Of a stretch of 64,000 bases of DNA, positions 34,237-43,390 are shown one piece after another. A program made the translations under genes and the position numbers. Within the stretch, counting starts at the first letter, position 1. Each line of letters begins with the position of its first letter. The notes below the pieces were generated by a model that saw only the letters and a list, made by a program, of their open reading frames with translations, did not search any database and was not told where the DNA came from. Location of the stretch: NCBI RefSeq assembly GCF_001514305.1, contig NZ_KQ949116.1:1-64000 (forward strand), in the 5' to 3' direction. Source of the stretch: Streptomyces dysideae. Lineage in GTDB: Bacteria; Actinomycetota; Actinomycetes; Streptomycetales; Streptomycetaceae.

Positions 34237-35069
34237 CCGCCACCTCCTCCCCCACCCCCGTGCTGCAGGCCCGCGGTCTGGTCAAGCGCTACGGCCACGT
34301 CACCGCCATCGACGGCGCCGACTTCGACCTGCTGCCGGGCGAGGTTCTCGCGGTCATCGGCGACAACGGAGCCGGCAAGACCAGCCTGATCAAGGCCCTC
34401 ACCGGCGCGGTGGTCCCCGACGCGGGCGAGATACGCCTCAACGGCAAGCCCATCACCTTCTCCGGGCCGCAGAGCGCACGCGCCCACGGCATCGAGACGG
34501 TCTATCAGGACCTCGCCGTGGCCGCCTCCATGGACATCGCCTCGAACATGTTCCTCGGGCGCGAACTCCGCCGCCCCGGCGTCCTCGGCAGTGTCTTCCG
34601 CATGCTGGACAAGAAGCGGATGCGCGAGGAGGCCGCCGAGCACATGGCCGACCTGAAGATCGGCCTGCGCTCGCTGACCCAGTCGGTGGAGACCCTCTCG
34701 GGCGGACAGCGGCAGGCCGTCGCGGTCGCCCGTTCCGTCGCCTGGGCCCGCAGCGTCGTCGTCATGGACGAACCCACCGCCGCCCTCGGCGTCAAGGAAT
34801 CCGGTCAGGTCCTGGACCTCATCCGCCGGGTCCGGGACAAGGGCATGCCGGTCGTCCTGATCAGCCACAACATGCCGCACGTCTTCGAGATCGCCGACCG
34901 GATCCACGTCCACCGGCTGGGCAGGCGCGCTGCCGTGATCAAGCCCTCCGACTACTCCATGGCGGAGGTCGTCGCCATCATGACCGGCGCACTCTCCGTC
35001 GATGCGGCCGGAGATACTGTCGTAGCGGATTCCGCGGCCGCGAAGGCCGCGGGCGTCCAGGCCAACTGA
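34233..35069 (+). CDS. sugar ABC transporter ATPase, single-domain
   Basis: A 278-residue ATPase with one nucleotide-binding domain: Walker A GDNGAGKTSLIKAL, Q-loop VYQDLAVAASMD, signature LSGGQRQAVAVARS, Walker B VVVMDEPTAALG, H-loop LISHNMPHVFEIAD. CUT2 importers of the ribose type have a fused double ATPase; the FrcA (fructose) type has a single domain like this one, which supports fructose as substrate. A short Ala-rich tail follows the catalytic core. The ATG at 34233 overlaps the permease stop. Confidence 0.9.
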   Translation: MTATSSPTPVLQARGLVKRYGHVTAIDGADFDLLPGEVLAVIGDNGAGKTSLIKALTGAVVPDAGEIRLNGKPITFSGPQSARAHGIETVYQDLAVAASMDIASNMFLGRELRRPGVLGSVFRMLDKKRMREEAAEHMADLKIGLRSLTQSVETLSGGQRQAVAVARSVAWARSVVVMDEPTAALGVKESGQVLDLIRRVRDKGMPVVLISHNMPHVFEIADRIHVHRLGRRAAVIKPSDYSMAEVVAIMTGALSVDAAGDTVVADSAAAKAAGVQAN

Positions 35070-35091
35070 CGCCACGACAGAAGCACTCACA

Positions 35092-35120
35092 GGTTCCGGC
35101 CGAAGGCCGCGGCCGGAACC
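35092..35120 (+). terminator. hairpin between ATPase and regulator genes
   Basis: GGTTCCGGCC and GGCCGGAACC form a perfect 10-bp stem with a 9-base loop, 22 bases after the ATPase stop. It probably ends or attenuates the importer transcript before the LacI gene. Confidence 0.65.
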
Positions 35121-35146
35121 GACGAGCACAGGAGACCGTTTCCTCC

Positions 35147-36178
35147 ATGGCAGCGAACCGCCGCCCCACCCTGGCAGACGTCGCCCGAGAAGTGGGCGTC
35201 AGCGCCAAGACCGTCTCCCGTGTCCTCAACGAGGACGGACCCGCCTCGCCCCGGACCAGGGAACAGGTCCTCGCCGCCGTGGCCAAGCTCGGCTTCCAGC
35301 CCAACCTCATGGCGCGCAACATCCGTGTCGGCGGACCCGACACCACCATCGGACTGGTCATCCCGGACCTCGGCAACCCCTTCTTCGGAGCCGTGGCACG
35401 CAGCATCGAGGACACCGTCCGCGACCGTGGACTAACCCTGCTCATGGGCTCCTCCGCAGACGACCCCGACCGCGAACGCGCACTGACGGACAAGTTCCTC
35501 GCCCGCCGCATCAGCATCCTGATGGTCGTGCCGTCCGTCGGCGCCGACCACTCCCACCTCAAGACCCACCGCGCCACGGGCCTGCCCGTCGTCTTCCTCG
35601 ACCGCCCGGGAGTGGGCCTGGCCACGGACAGCGTCGTCAGCTCCAACCGTACGGGCGCCCACGAGGGCGTCACCCACCTGATCGCCCACGGCCACCGGCG
35701 CATCGGCTTCATCGGCGACCTTCCCACCACGCTCTACACACGCCGCGAGCGACTCGCCGGCTACCGCGCCGCCCTGCAGGAAGCCGACCTCCCCGCCGAC
35801 CGCTCCCTGGTCACCAGCGCCCACGACCAGCACGGGGCCTCCGCCGCAACCGCCCAGTTCCTGGGCCTGGCGGATCCCCCCACCGCCCTGTTCGCCGGCA
35901 ACAACATCGTCGCGCTCGGCATCGTCACCGAACTCGCCCGCAGCAATCGGAGGGACGTCGCCGTCGTCGCCTTCGACGACGTGGAGCTTGCCGAGGCACT
36001 CGAACCGGCCCTGACCGTCGTCGCCCAGGATCCCGAAGAAATCGGCAGGACGGCAGCGACCACCGCCCTGGCCCGCCTGGACGGCGACCGCTCCCGCGCC
36101 CGCACCATCATCGTCCCCACGCGACTGATCGTCCGAGGTTCGGGCGAGCACCCGGCTCCAGTGCTGCAAGAGGCATGA
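35147..36178 (+). CDS. LacI family repressor of the fructan/fructose genes
   Basis: A 343-residue LacI/GalR regulator: headpiece TLADVAREVGVSAKTVSRVL at residues 9-28, hinge region NLMARNIRVGG, then the sugar-binding-protein-like effector domain (IGLVIPDLGNPFFGAVARSI ... VAVVAFDDVELAEALEPALT). AGGAG lies upstream at a rather long distance from the ATG at 35147. It is the only intact regulator in the fructan block and the four TGTCATCGATGACA-like sites have LacI-family form, so it most likely represses GH32, the kinase and the importer. Predicted inducer: fructose or a phosphorylated derivative (inference). Confidence 0.88.
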   Translation: MAANRRPTLADVAREVGVSAKTVSRVLNEDGPASPRTREQVLAAVAKLGFQPNLMARNIRVGGPDTTIGLVIPDLGNPFFGAVARSIEDTVRDRGLTLLMGSSADDPDRERALTDKFLARRISILMVVPSVGADHSHLKTHRATGLPVVFLDRPGVGLATDSVVSSNRTGAHEGVTHLIAHGHRRIGFIGDLPTTLYTRRERLAGYRAALQEADLPADRSLVTSAHDQHGASAATAQFLGLADPPTALFAGNNIVALGIVTELARSNRRDVAVVAFDDVELAEALEPALTVVAQDPEEIGRTAATTALARLDGDRSRARTIIVPTRLIVRGSGEHPAPVLQEA

Positions 36179-36529
36179 CCATGGAATTGATGCCCGGGCA
36201 TGGACCAACTGACCGCCGAGCTCGTGTTCACAGCACCGCGTCGGCGCCGACTGCTGGGGCGTCACAGACGGCATGACTGCGTCGATCCATGCCCGCCTCC
36301 TCCTGATCGGCGCGGTGTCCGCCCGCACCGCTTGCCCCGACCAGGCGGCACTCCGCCCAAGGGACAGGCGAGCACCGACGCGAGGCTGACCAGCTAATGA
36401 TTCCGGCCGACCGCGACGGCACCGCTCGCAGCCGGCGCGCACCGGGGACAAAACCGAGTCGGCTAACGGACCCCGCGAGGCGGCGCGGGTGAACAGTCGT
36501 CCACCCGATCCGGCAGGTGCCGCTGTCCG
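36179..36529. other. 350-bp stretch with no recognisable gene
   Basis: No coding run, repeat or palindrome of note between the LacI gene and the methyltransferase remnant. Confidence 0.3.
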
Positions 36530-36718
36530 CCACCGAGGAGGTCATCGAACCGCGACGCCGCCCCGCCTACCGCCTCTGCATGGCCCGCCGCCACATCCGC
36601 AAGTAGGACCGGCTGGCCGGCCTCGCAGCAGAGGCTGGGTTTGTCGACCTCGGGTGGCGGATGCCGCAGGAGAGTGGCTTCTTCCCTCCGCTGCTCGTGT
36701 GCCGCGCCGGCGAGTAGA
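36530..36718 (+). pseudogene. methyltransferase C-terminal remnant with an internal stop
   Basis: EEVIEPRRRPAYRLCMARRH is followed by an in-frame TAG and then DRLAGLAAEAGFVDLGWRMP, QESGFFPPLLVCRAGE and a stop. This resembles the last ~60 residues of Streptomyces class I SAM-dependent methyltransferases. The SAM-binding part is absent. Confidence 0.4.
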
Positions 36719-36784
36719 GGGGATTACGCCGCCCGGCGCGGGACGGCAGGTGTCAGCCGGCCTCGGCGGGTTCCTCGGCCCGAG

Positions 36785-36817
36785 CCCGGCCCGTACGGGT
36801 GATCCGGACGGGCCGGG
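36785..36817 (-). terminator. hairpin terminator after the pectate lyase
   Basis: CCCGGCCCGT and ACGGGCCGGG form a perfect 10-bp stem, 16 bases beyond the pectate lyase stop on the minus strand. Confidence 0.65.
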
Positions 36818-36832
36818 TGCGGCGGCTGGGTG

Positions 36833-38404
36833 TCAGTTGCCGCCGAAGGTCACCACCAGGCGGCCGTCCGCGGCGAAGGACCAGTTGAGGGCGCCGGTGT
36901 AGGAGGAGCAGCGGGAGCCGTTCGTGCCGGACCAGAACTGGTTCGAGCTGTCGGCGTTGCCGATGATCCGGTCGTTGGTTCCGCTGCCGCTGCGGCACGA
37001 GGTGTTGTCCCGGAACACCGAGGTGCCGCCGTCGAAGCTGTAGTTGCGCTCGATGTTGTCGATGCTGACGTTGCCCGACACCGACATCGTGCCGAGGTTG
37101 CGGTTGTAGGTGAATCCGTGCTTGCCGTTGGCGTAGGCGATGTTGCGCCGGATGATGTGGTCGACGCCGATGTCCTCGCCGCCGAGCTTGTAGCCGTTGC
37201 GGTCGCCGTTGCCGGCCTGGGAACCGTCGGAGAGGGTGCCGTTCTTGTAGGCGAGGGAGTCCTCGATGGTCACCGCGCCGATGGGTCCGGTGTCGGTCTT
37301 GGTGTAGAGGTCCCAGCCGTCGTCGATGTTGTTGTGCGCCACGGCGTAGCGGAAGACGTTGCCGGGGCCGGAGGTGAGCTTCGCGGCGAAGCCGTCGGCG
37401 TCCTCGCCGTCGGAGTCGGCGTTGTCGTGCGACTCGGCGCTCAGGATGAGGTTGTTGGACGGCCACTGGCTGGAGGGGGTGGTGGAGGCCATCCGTGACA
37501 GTTGCAGTCCGGTGTCCCGGTTGAAGCGCGTCACGGTGCGCTCGAAGATGTTGTTGCTGCCGCCGACGAAGATGCCGTTGTCCCCGGCGCGTTCGACGAC
37601 GATGCCCTTGACGTGCCAGTACGAGCCGTTCACGGCGAGTCCGCGGTTGGAGGAACTCTCGCTCTGCGCCGAGAAGTTCAGCACCGGGGTCTCCCCCGGG
37701 TAGGCGGCCAGTTCCGTGCGGTCGCCCGCGGTGCCGTTGTTGGTCGGCGGGATGGTGACCGTCTGCGTGTGGCGGTAGGTGCCGCCGCGTAGGTAGATCG
37801 TCCCGCCGGGGGTGATGCGGGAGATCGCCGAGGTGAGGGTGGTGGGGGCCGCCTCGGTTCCGGCCGCGCCGTCGGTGCCGTTCGGTGCGACGTGCAGCAC
37901 GGGGCCCGTCGGCTGCGGGGTGGTATCGCCGGTCTCGGCCTCGAGGTAGTCGATGTTGGGCAGGCCGGCGGAGGTGGTGGGGTTGAGCCGGATGGTGTTG
38001 CTGCCCGCCTGCAAGGAAACGGTCAACGTCTTGGTGACCCATGTGGACCAGGCGCCGGTGCCCTCGAACGACGGCGTCTGCACCGTGGATCCGTTGACGA
38101 TCAGGCCGGCCGGCCGTGCGGTGGTGCTTCCGTTGGCGAAGCGGACCCTCAGTGTCGCCGTGCCCGATGCGGGTGCGTTCACGGTGAACTGGGCGTGCGC
38201 GTCGGCCGCGTTGGTGCCGTTGCAGAATCCGCTGCCGGAGAAGCCGGTCCAGTCGGAGTCGATTGTGCCGGTGCAGACCGCCGGGGAGCTCTCGGCCTCG
38301 TAGCGGGTGGTCGCGGCCTGGGCCGCGGTGCCGGACAGTGCGACGAGCGTGCCGGACAGCAGGCCGGCGCAGGCGATGACTGGTGTCAGGTGTCTCAGGT
38401 GCAT
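36833..38404 (-). CDS. secreted PL9 pectate lyase with N-terminal CBM35-like module
   Basis: A 523-residue secreted protein. Signal peptide to about Ala31; a CBM35-like sugar-binding module (RYEAESSPAVCTGTIDSDWT ... NIDYLEAETGD, about 32-160); then a right-handed parallel beta-helix of family PL9 (LHVAPNGTDGAAGTEAAPTT, GGTIYLRGGTYRHTQTVTIP, NGIFVGGSNNIFERT). The calcium site is in SHDNADSDGEDADGFAAKL and the catalytic Lys in NGYKLGGED. It cleaves pectate by beta-elimination outside the cell. The ATG at 38404 has GGAG eight bases upstream. A LacI-type palindrome lies about 140 bases upstream and a terminator follows; it is a single-gene unit. Confidence 0.88.
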   Translation of the reverse strand: MHLRHLTPVIACAGLLSGTLVALSGTAAQAATTRYEAESSPAVCTGTIDSDWTGFSGSGFCNGTNAADAHAQFTVNAPASGTATLRVRFANGSTTARPAGLIVNGSTVQTPSFEGTGAWSTWVTKTLTVSLQAGSNTIRLNPTTSAGLPNIDYLEAETGDTTPQPTGPVLHVAPNGTDGAAGTEAAPTTLTSAISRITPGGTIYLRGGTYRHTQTVTIPPTNNGTAGDRTELAAYPGETPVLNFSAQSESSSNRGLAVNGSYWHVKGIVVERAGDNGIFVGGSNNIFERTVTRFNRDTGLQLSRMASTTPSSQWPSNNLILSAESHDNADSDGEDADGFAAKLTSGPGNVFRYAVAHNNIDDGWDLYTKTDTGPIGAVTIEDSLAYKNGTLSDGSQAGNGDRNGYKLGGEDIGVDHIIRRNIAYANGKHGFTYNRNLGTMSVSGNVSIDNIERNYSFDGGTSVFRDNTSCRSGSGTNDRIIGNADSSNQFWSGTNGSRCSSYTGALNWSFAADGRLVVTFGGN

Positions 38405-38541
38405 CGTTCGTCTCCAGGTTGGTTGGCTCGTCCGACCAGGGATGCCGAAGTCCCTTCTTGCGCGGCAGGTCCGGGTGCGACGATGCGGTCGGTTCGGAAA
38501 CGTGAACAGACCGGATCGCCGGGTGACCGCACCCGGAAGGG

Positions 38542-38553
38542 GAAAGCGCTTTC
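38542..38553. promoter_or_regulatory. GAAAGCGCTTTC palindrome upstream of the pectate lyase
   Basis: A perfect 12-bp inverted repeat with central CG, the usual shape of a LacI-family operator, but different from both the CebR and the fructan sites. The regulator is not in this window. Confidence 0.55.
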
Positions 38554-38584
38554 TTAGGACGGTATTGAGCCTGCCGTGGGCACG

Positions 38585-39440
38585 TCAATAGACGGGTACT
38601 TGATCCTTATTCATAAACATGAACAACGTGAGGTGGTCGGAGGCCCTCCCGAGCAATCGCTCCCGGCTCGACCGCGGGAGCAGCGCTGCCGCGGACTTGT
38701 CGGTGGCCTTCGGATCGCCGTAGACGCCGGTGAAGATGTAGTCGGCGTCGGCCTGGTCGATGTTCTCGGCGCCGATCTCCGCGGCGAGGTCCTCGATATC
38801 CTGGTTCTTCGGCCGGGGGATGCCGGAGTCCTTGAGGATCGCGCCGATGAACGAGGCGTTGGCGTACAGGCGGATGACCCGTCGGGCATGAAGCGGACCA
38901 TCGAGACGGTGGCTTCTTCGCGCCGAGCTTCTCGCCCAGGGCCTCAGCCTTCTCCTCGTAGGCCGTGAGCTTCTCCTTGGCCGGCGCCGTCCTGTCGAGG
39001 GCGGCGGCGTTGAGGAGGTAGTTCTCCTTCCAGGTGAAGCCGGGGCGCAGGGAGAAGACGGTGGGGGCGATCTGTGACAGCTCGTCGTACTTGTCGGCGG
39101 CGCGCAGCCGGCTGCCCAGGATCAGGTCGGGCTGAAGCTCGGCGATGGCCTCCAGGTTGAGGTTGTTGATCGTGCCGACGTTCTTCGGGCTGCCCGCGTC
39201 GTTCTTCAGGTACGAGGGCAGTTCCGGGGAGCCCTCGGTGGGGGCGAGGCCGACCGGCTTGATGCCGAGGGAGACGACGTTGTCGAATTCGCCGACGTCG
39301 AGGATCACGACGCGCTTGGGCTGGGCCTTGATCTCGGTCTCGCCCATGGCGTGGGTGATGGTGCGGGGCCACTGGCCGGGCTTGGCATCGGTGCCCATGG
39401 CGGCGGTCTTCTTCGCGGCGTCCGCGAAGTCCCCGCCGCG
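38585..39440 (-). pseudogene. iron-siderophore ABC binding protein, both ends lost and frameshifted
   Basis: The middle is a clear FecB/FepB-type siderophore-binding protein (PKRVVILDVGEFDNVVSLGI, AELQPDLILGSRLRAADKYD, QIAPTVFSLRPGFTWKENYL). After KLGAKK (about 38915) the sequence continues in other frames (SMVRFMPDG, then DIEDLAAEIGAENIDQADAD, then FTGVYGDPKATDKSA). It ends in unrelated codons at 38585. Upstream, its signal peptide and lipobox are gone and it is joined near 39440 to a permease gene on the same strand. It would normally deliver ferric siderophore to the two permeases on its right. Confidence 0.75.
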
Positions 39441-39449
39441 GTGTCGCCT

Positions 39450-40115
39450 GGTCGTAGCCGCGGCCGTTGAGGGATCCGGTCAGCCAGGTCCTCGCCTGCT
39501 GGGCGACGAGGTAGTCGCCCTTGGTCACGAACAGCCGGGTCAGCGAGCCGAGCGCCACCGAGATGCCGACACCCACGAGGACGAAACGGGAGGCAGCCAG
39601 GCCACCCGCCAGGCGAGCGCATAGACGAGCAGGGCGGCGAGGAGGCCGCCCACGACGGAGATGTACGGCAGGACGACGTACGAGGTGAGCCCGAAAGCTA
39701 TCGCGGCGACCGTCGCCGCGCCCGCGCCGTGCGTCACGCCCGATGACGTCGGGGCTGGCCAGCGGGTTGCGGGCCATGGTCCGGATCAGCGCGCCGGAGA
39801 GGCCGAAGGCGATGCCCACCAGCAGGCCGGGCACCAGACGCGGCAGCCGGAGCGTGCCACCACCAGTTCGTGCGAACTGGGCAGACCCAGCAGGACACGG
39901 ACGACCTCGTCCGGCGCGACGAACGACTGGCCGATGCACAGGGACGCCACCACGTCGGCGCACAGCAGGACGACCAGGACGTCGCCCACCACCAGCGCCC
40001 TGCGGTGCAGCAGGAAACTGCCGCGCCCCGCTCGCAGCAGGACGTGCCCGGCGGGACGCCAAGAGGCGCGGACCCCCGGGGCTTCGCGCTCGAGGGTTTC
40101 GGCTGTCCGCGTCAT
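39450..40115 (-). pseudogene. siderophore ABC permease 2, multiple frameshifts, 3' truncated
   Basis: The ATG at 40115 overlaps the stop of permease 1 (ATGA). Recognisable FecCD segments appear one after another in different frames: the first helix and QSFVAPDEVVRVLLGLPSSH; RLVPGLLVGIAFGLSGALIR then TMARNPLASPDVIG; FGLTSYVVLPYISVVGGLLA; FVLVGVGISVALGSLTRLFV then WLTGSLNGRGYDQ. After that it is fused to the binding-protein gene, so the last third of the permease is deleted. At least three indels are needed to restore the frame. Confidence 0.75.
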
Positions 40116-41115
40116 ACGGCCGCCACCGCCTTCCGCCGCACCAGCACGATCAGGAACGGCACACCGGCCAGCGCGGTCATGACGGCCACCGGCACCTCCG
40201 AGGGGCGTACTACGACGCGGCCGAGGACGTCCGCCAGCAGCAGCATCACCGGGCCGAGTAGTGCGGCCATGGGCAGCAGTTGGCGGTGGCCCGGCCCGAC
40301 GAGCGCGCGGGCGATGTGCGGTACGGCGAGACCCGTGAAGGCGATGGGGCCGGCCGCGGCGACCGCGGCACCCGTCAGCACGATCGCGCCCAGGGCGCCC
40401 ATCGCCCGCAGCAGCGCGACGTTGCGACCGAGGCCCCGGGCGATGTCATCGCCGAGCGCGAGCGCGTCCAGGCCGCGGGCCATGGCCAGCACCAGGAGCA
40501 GACCGGCGAGCAGGAACGGCCAGACCTGCCCGGCGATCGTGGCGTCCCGCCCGCTCAGTGAACCGACGTCCCAGAACCGGAACTCGTCCAGGGCCCGGGC
40601 GTTGGTGGTGAGAACGGCCGAGATGACGGAGGCGAGGACGCGTTCATCGCCGCCCCCGCCAGCGCCAGCTTCACCGGCGACGCACCACCGCGCTCGCTGC
40701 CGACGACGGCGTAGATGCTGACCACCGCGATCCCCGCGCCCACGAACGCGTACCTGACGTACCCGGTCAGGGTGTGCACCCCGAGAAAGGCGATGGCGAA
40801 GACGACGCCCAGGGAGGCGCCCTGACTGATACCCAGGATGCCGGGCTCGGCGATCGGGTTCCCAGTGATGCCCTGCAGAACCGTTCCGGCGACGGCGAGC
40901 GCGATGCCGGCCAGCACGCCGATGACCGTCCGCGGCACCCGCAACGACCGTACGACCTGGGCGTCGTCGCTGGCACCGCCGTGCAGCAGGGCGTCCCAGA
41001 CCACCGAGGGAGGGACGGTACGGCTGCCGACCGCGAGGCTCAACAGTACGGCCAGCAACAAGAGGAGAAAGGCGACGGCCAGCCCTCCGGCACGGCGTCC
41101 TACGACTCCCGACAT
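40112..41115 (-). pseudogene. siderophore ABC permease 1, single frameshift
   Basis: A FecCD-type permease with the start at 41115 (AGAAGG upstream) and segments GSRTVPPSVVWDALLHGG, VIGVLAGIALAVAGTVLQGI, NPIAEPGILGISQGASLGVV. At AGAAMNA (about 40641) the frame breaks; one base restored there leads into VLASVISAVLTTNARALDEF and an intact C-terminal half ending RRKAVAAV. The other two genes of the operon are broken more severely, so this frameshift is probably genuine. An iron box precedes the gene. Confidence 0.78.
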
Positions 41116-41133
41116 GCACCTTCTCCCCATCAA

Positions 41134-41152
41134 TTAGCCAAGGCATACCTAA
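41134..41152. promoter_or_regulatory. DmdR/DtxR-type iron box
   Basis: TTAGCCAAGGCATACCTAA agrees with the actinobacterial iron box consensus (TTAGGTTAGGCTAACCTAA) at both ends and in the centre. It lies 19 bases upstream of the siderophore permease start, the expected site for iron-dependent repression. Confidence 0.7.
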
Positions 41153-41344
41153 GAGTGCGGTGTGCGGGAAGGACGGCTTCCGCGGGTACGGCGAAGCACC
41201 GGCATGGCTGGAATCATTCAAGGGCGGGGCGACGCTTTGCTCAGGCCTTGCCCGGAGCCCGAAACCTCCCCTGACCGACATCCGCGCCACAACACCGGCA
41301 CGGCACCTCGACCCACCGCGCTGAAGCTGGCATCGTAAACCCGC

Positions 41345-43390
41345 ATGAAGCGGACAGAATCCGGGCAAAGCGTGAGATCGGTGCGCTGGAGGCTCGTGCT
41401 GGCCAGCACCACCATGCTCTTCGTCGAGCTGGCGCTGATCAGATGGGCCGGCGCCAACGTCGTCCACCTCAGCTACTTCTCGAACTTCATCCTGCTGGGG
41501 TCGTTCCTCGGCATCGGCATCGGGTTCCTGATCCCCGCCGCGCGCGGCCAGTGGCTCAAACGCTGGACACCGATCCCGCTCGCGCTTCTCGTCATCCTGG
41601 TACGCGAGTATCCGGTGCAGGTGCGTCAGAGCAGCGGCGAGGTCATCTACTTCACCGCCGTGAAGACCACCGGCCTGCCCGAGTGGGTGACGCTGCCGGC
41701 CATCTTCCTGCTGACCGCAGTGATCATGGCCGGGATCGGCAAGATCACCGCCGATCTCTTCCGCCAGCTTCCCTCACTCGACGCCTACCGCTACGACCTG
41801 CTGGGCAGCCTCACCGGCTCGGCGTCCTTCGCCCTGCTGTCCTGGCTGCGCGCCCCGTCGGTCGTCTGGGGCGTACTCGCCGCCGCGGCACTGCTGATCG
41901 TCGGCGGACGGCGCAACACCCTGCTGTACGGCATCCCCCTCACGGCGATGGTCGCCGCGCTGTTCATGGAGTCGACGGCGCCCGGCATCTCCTGGTCGCC
42001 CTACTACAAGATCGAGCTCAAACCCTCGACGACCAGCACCCGGACGTACCACATCTCCGCCAATGGCGTCCCGCACCAGAGCACCGCTCCGCTCCCGGTG
42101 CTTCTGCGGGAGAACTCGCCCTACCGGCAGGCATACGACCAGACACCCCGCAACCCGCACAAGCGCGTGCTGGTCATCGGGGCCGGCAACGGCAATGACG
42201 TCGCGGTCGCGCTGGCGCAGGGAGCGGAGCGTGTGGACGCGGTCGAGATCGACCCCCGGCTGCAGCAGATCGGTGCACAGTTTCACCCCGCGAACCCGTA
42301 CGACGACCCCAGGGTGCACGCGTACATCAACGACGGACGGGCCTTCCTGGAGCGGACGAACGCCAAGTACGACCTCATCGTCCTGGCGCTGCCGGACTCG
42401 CTGACGCTGGTGGCCGGCGCGAGCAATCTGCGCCTGGAGAGCTATCTGTTCACCCAGCAGGCGTTCGAGGCCGCGCGCGATCACCTGGCGCCGAACGGCG
42501 CGTTCGCCATGTACAACTACTACCGGCAGAGCTGGCTGGTCGACCGCTTCGCCGGCTCCCTCGACGACATCTACGGCCACGCCCCCTGCATGACGACGTT
42601 CAACAGGAACGCCGCCGTGCTGGTGGCCGGGATGACGCCCGCCGACCAGTCCTGCGAGCAGATCTGGCGGCCCAGCGGCGCGGTCCCGGCGGCCGCGACC
42701 GATGACCACCCCTTCCCATATCTGCTCCACCGGAACATTCCCACGCTCTACCTGGGCGCGCTGGGCGCGATCCTGCTGGTGACGCTCCTGTCGGTGCGCC
42801 TGACCGGGGTTCGCATCCGACGCACGTTCCGCTACACCGACATGTTCCTGCTGGGCGCGGCCTTCATGCTGCTCGAAACGAAGAACGTGATCGGCTTCGC
42901 GCTCTACTTCGGTACGACCTGGCTGGTCAACGCCCTCGTCTTCTTCGGCGTCCTGCTCTCCGTCCTCGCGGCGGTCGAGGTCCGGCGCAGGCTGCGGCGG
43001 GTCAACCAACTGTTGCTGCAGCTCATGCTCTTCGGCTCCCTCGCGGTGGCCTGGCTCGTCCCGGCGCAGGCCGTGCTCTCGCTGCCTTTCGCCGGAAGGC
43101 TCGCCGCCGCCATCGCCCTGGCCTTCGCCCCGATCTTCTGTGCCAACCTCATCTTCTCGGACCGCCTGGCGCTCGCCCCGGACCCGACCTCCGCGTTCGG
43201 CGCGAATCTGCTGGGCGCGCTGACCGGGGGTGCGCTCGAGTACCTGGCCCTGGTGACGGGCTATCACGCACTGCTGCTGGTCGTCGCCATGCTGTACCTG
43301 GGGGCATACGTCGCCATGCGCCTGGCCGGGCGCGGGCCGGGCGCGCAGGCCACGCGGGTGCCGGACAAGACAGTGGCCGTCAACACCTGA
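41345..43390 (+). CDS. multi-pass membrane protein with spermidine synthase-like domain
   Basis: A 681-residue membrane protein. About six hydrophobic segments at the N-terminus (TTMLFVELALIRWAGANVVH, ILLGSFLGIGIGFLIPAARG) lead into a cytoplasmic Rossmann methyltransferase-like domain with VLVIGAGNGNDVAVAL and VEIDPRLQQIG, then NDGRAFLERTNAKYDLIVLA, the spermidine synthase pattern. Four to six more helices follow. The free polyamine synthases lack such helices. Membrane-bound versions are common in bacteria but their product is not established. No obvious partner gene. The start at 41345 has only a weak ribosome site. Confidence 0.75.
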   Translation: MKRTESGQSVRSVRWRLVLASTTMLFVELALIRWAGANVVHLSYFSNFILLGSFLGIGIGFLIPAARGQWLKRWTPIPLALLVILVREYPVQVRQSSGEVIYFTAVKTTGLPEWVTLPAIFLLTAVIMAGIGKITADLFRQLPSLDAYRYDLLGSLTGSASFALLSWLRAPSVVWGVLAAAALLIVGGRRNTLLYGIPLTAMVAALFMESTAPGISWSPYYKIELKPSTTSTRTYHISANGVPHQSTAPLPVLLRENSPYRQAYDQTPRNPHKRVLVIGAGNGNDVAVALAQGAERVDAVEIDPRLQQIGAQFHPANPYDDPRVHAYINDGRAFLERTNAKYDLIVLALPDSLTLVAGASNLRLESYLFTQQAFEAARDHLAPNGAFAMYNYYRQSWLVDRFAGSLDDIYGHAPCMTTFNRNAAVLVAGMTPADQSCEQIWRPSGAVPAAATDDHPFPYLLHRNIPTLYLGALGAILLVTLLSVRLTGVRIRRTFRYTDMFLLGAAFMLLETKNVIGFALYFGTTWLVNALVFFGVLLSVLAAVEVRRRLRRVNQLLLQLMLFGSLAVAWLVPAQAVLSLPFAGRLAAAIALAFAPIFCANLIFSDRLALAPDPTSAFGANLLGALTGGALEYLALVTGYHALLLVVAMLYLGAYVAMRLAGRGPGAQATRVPDKTVAVNT

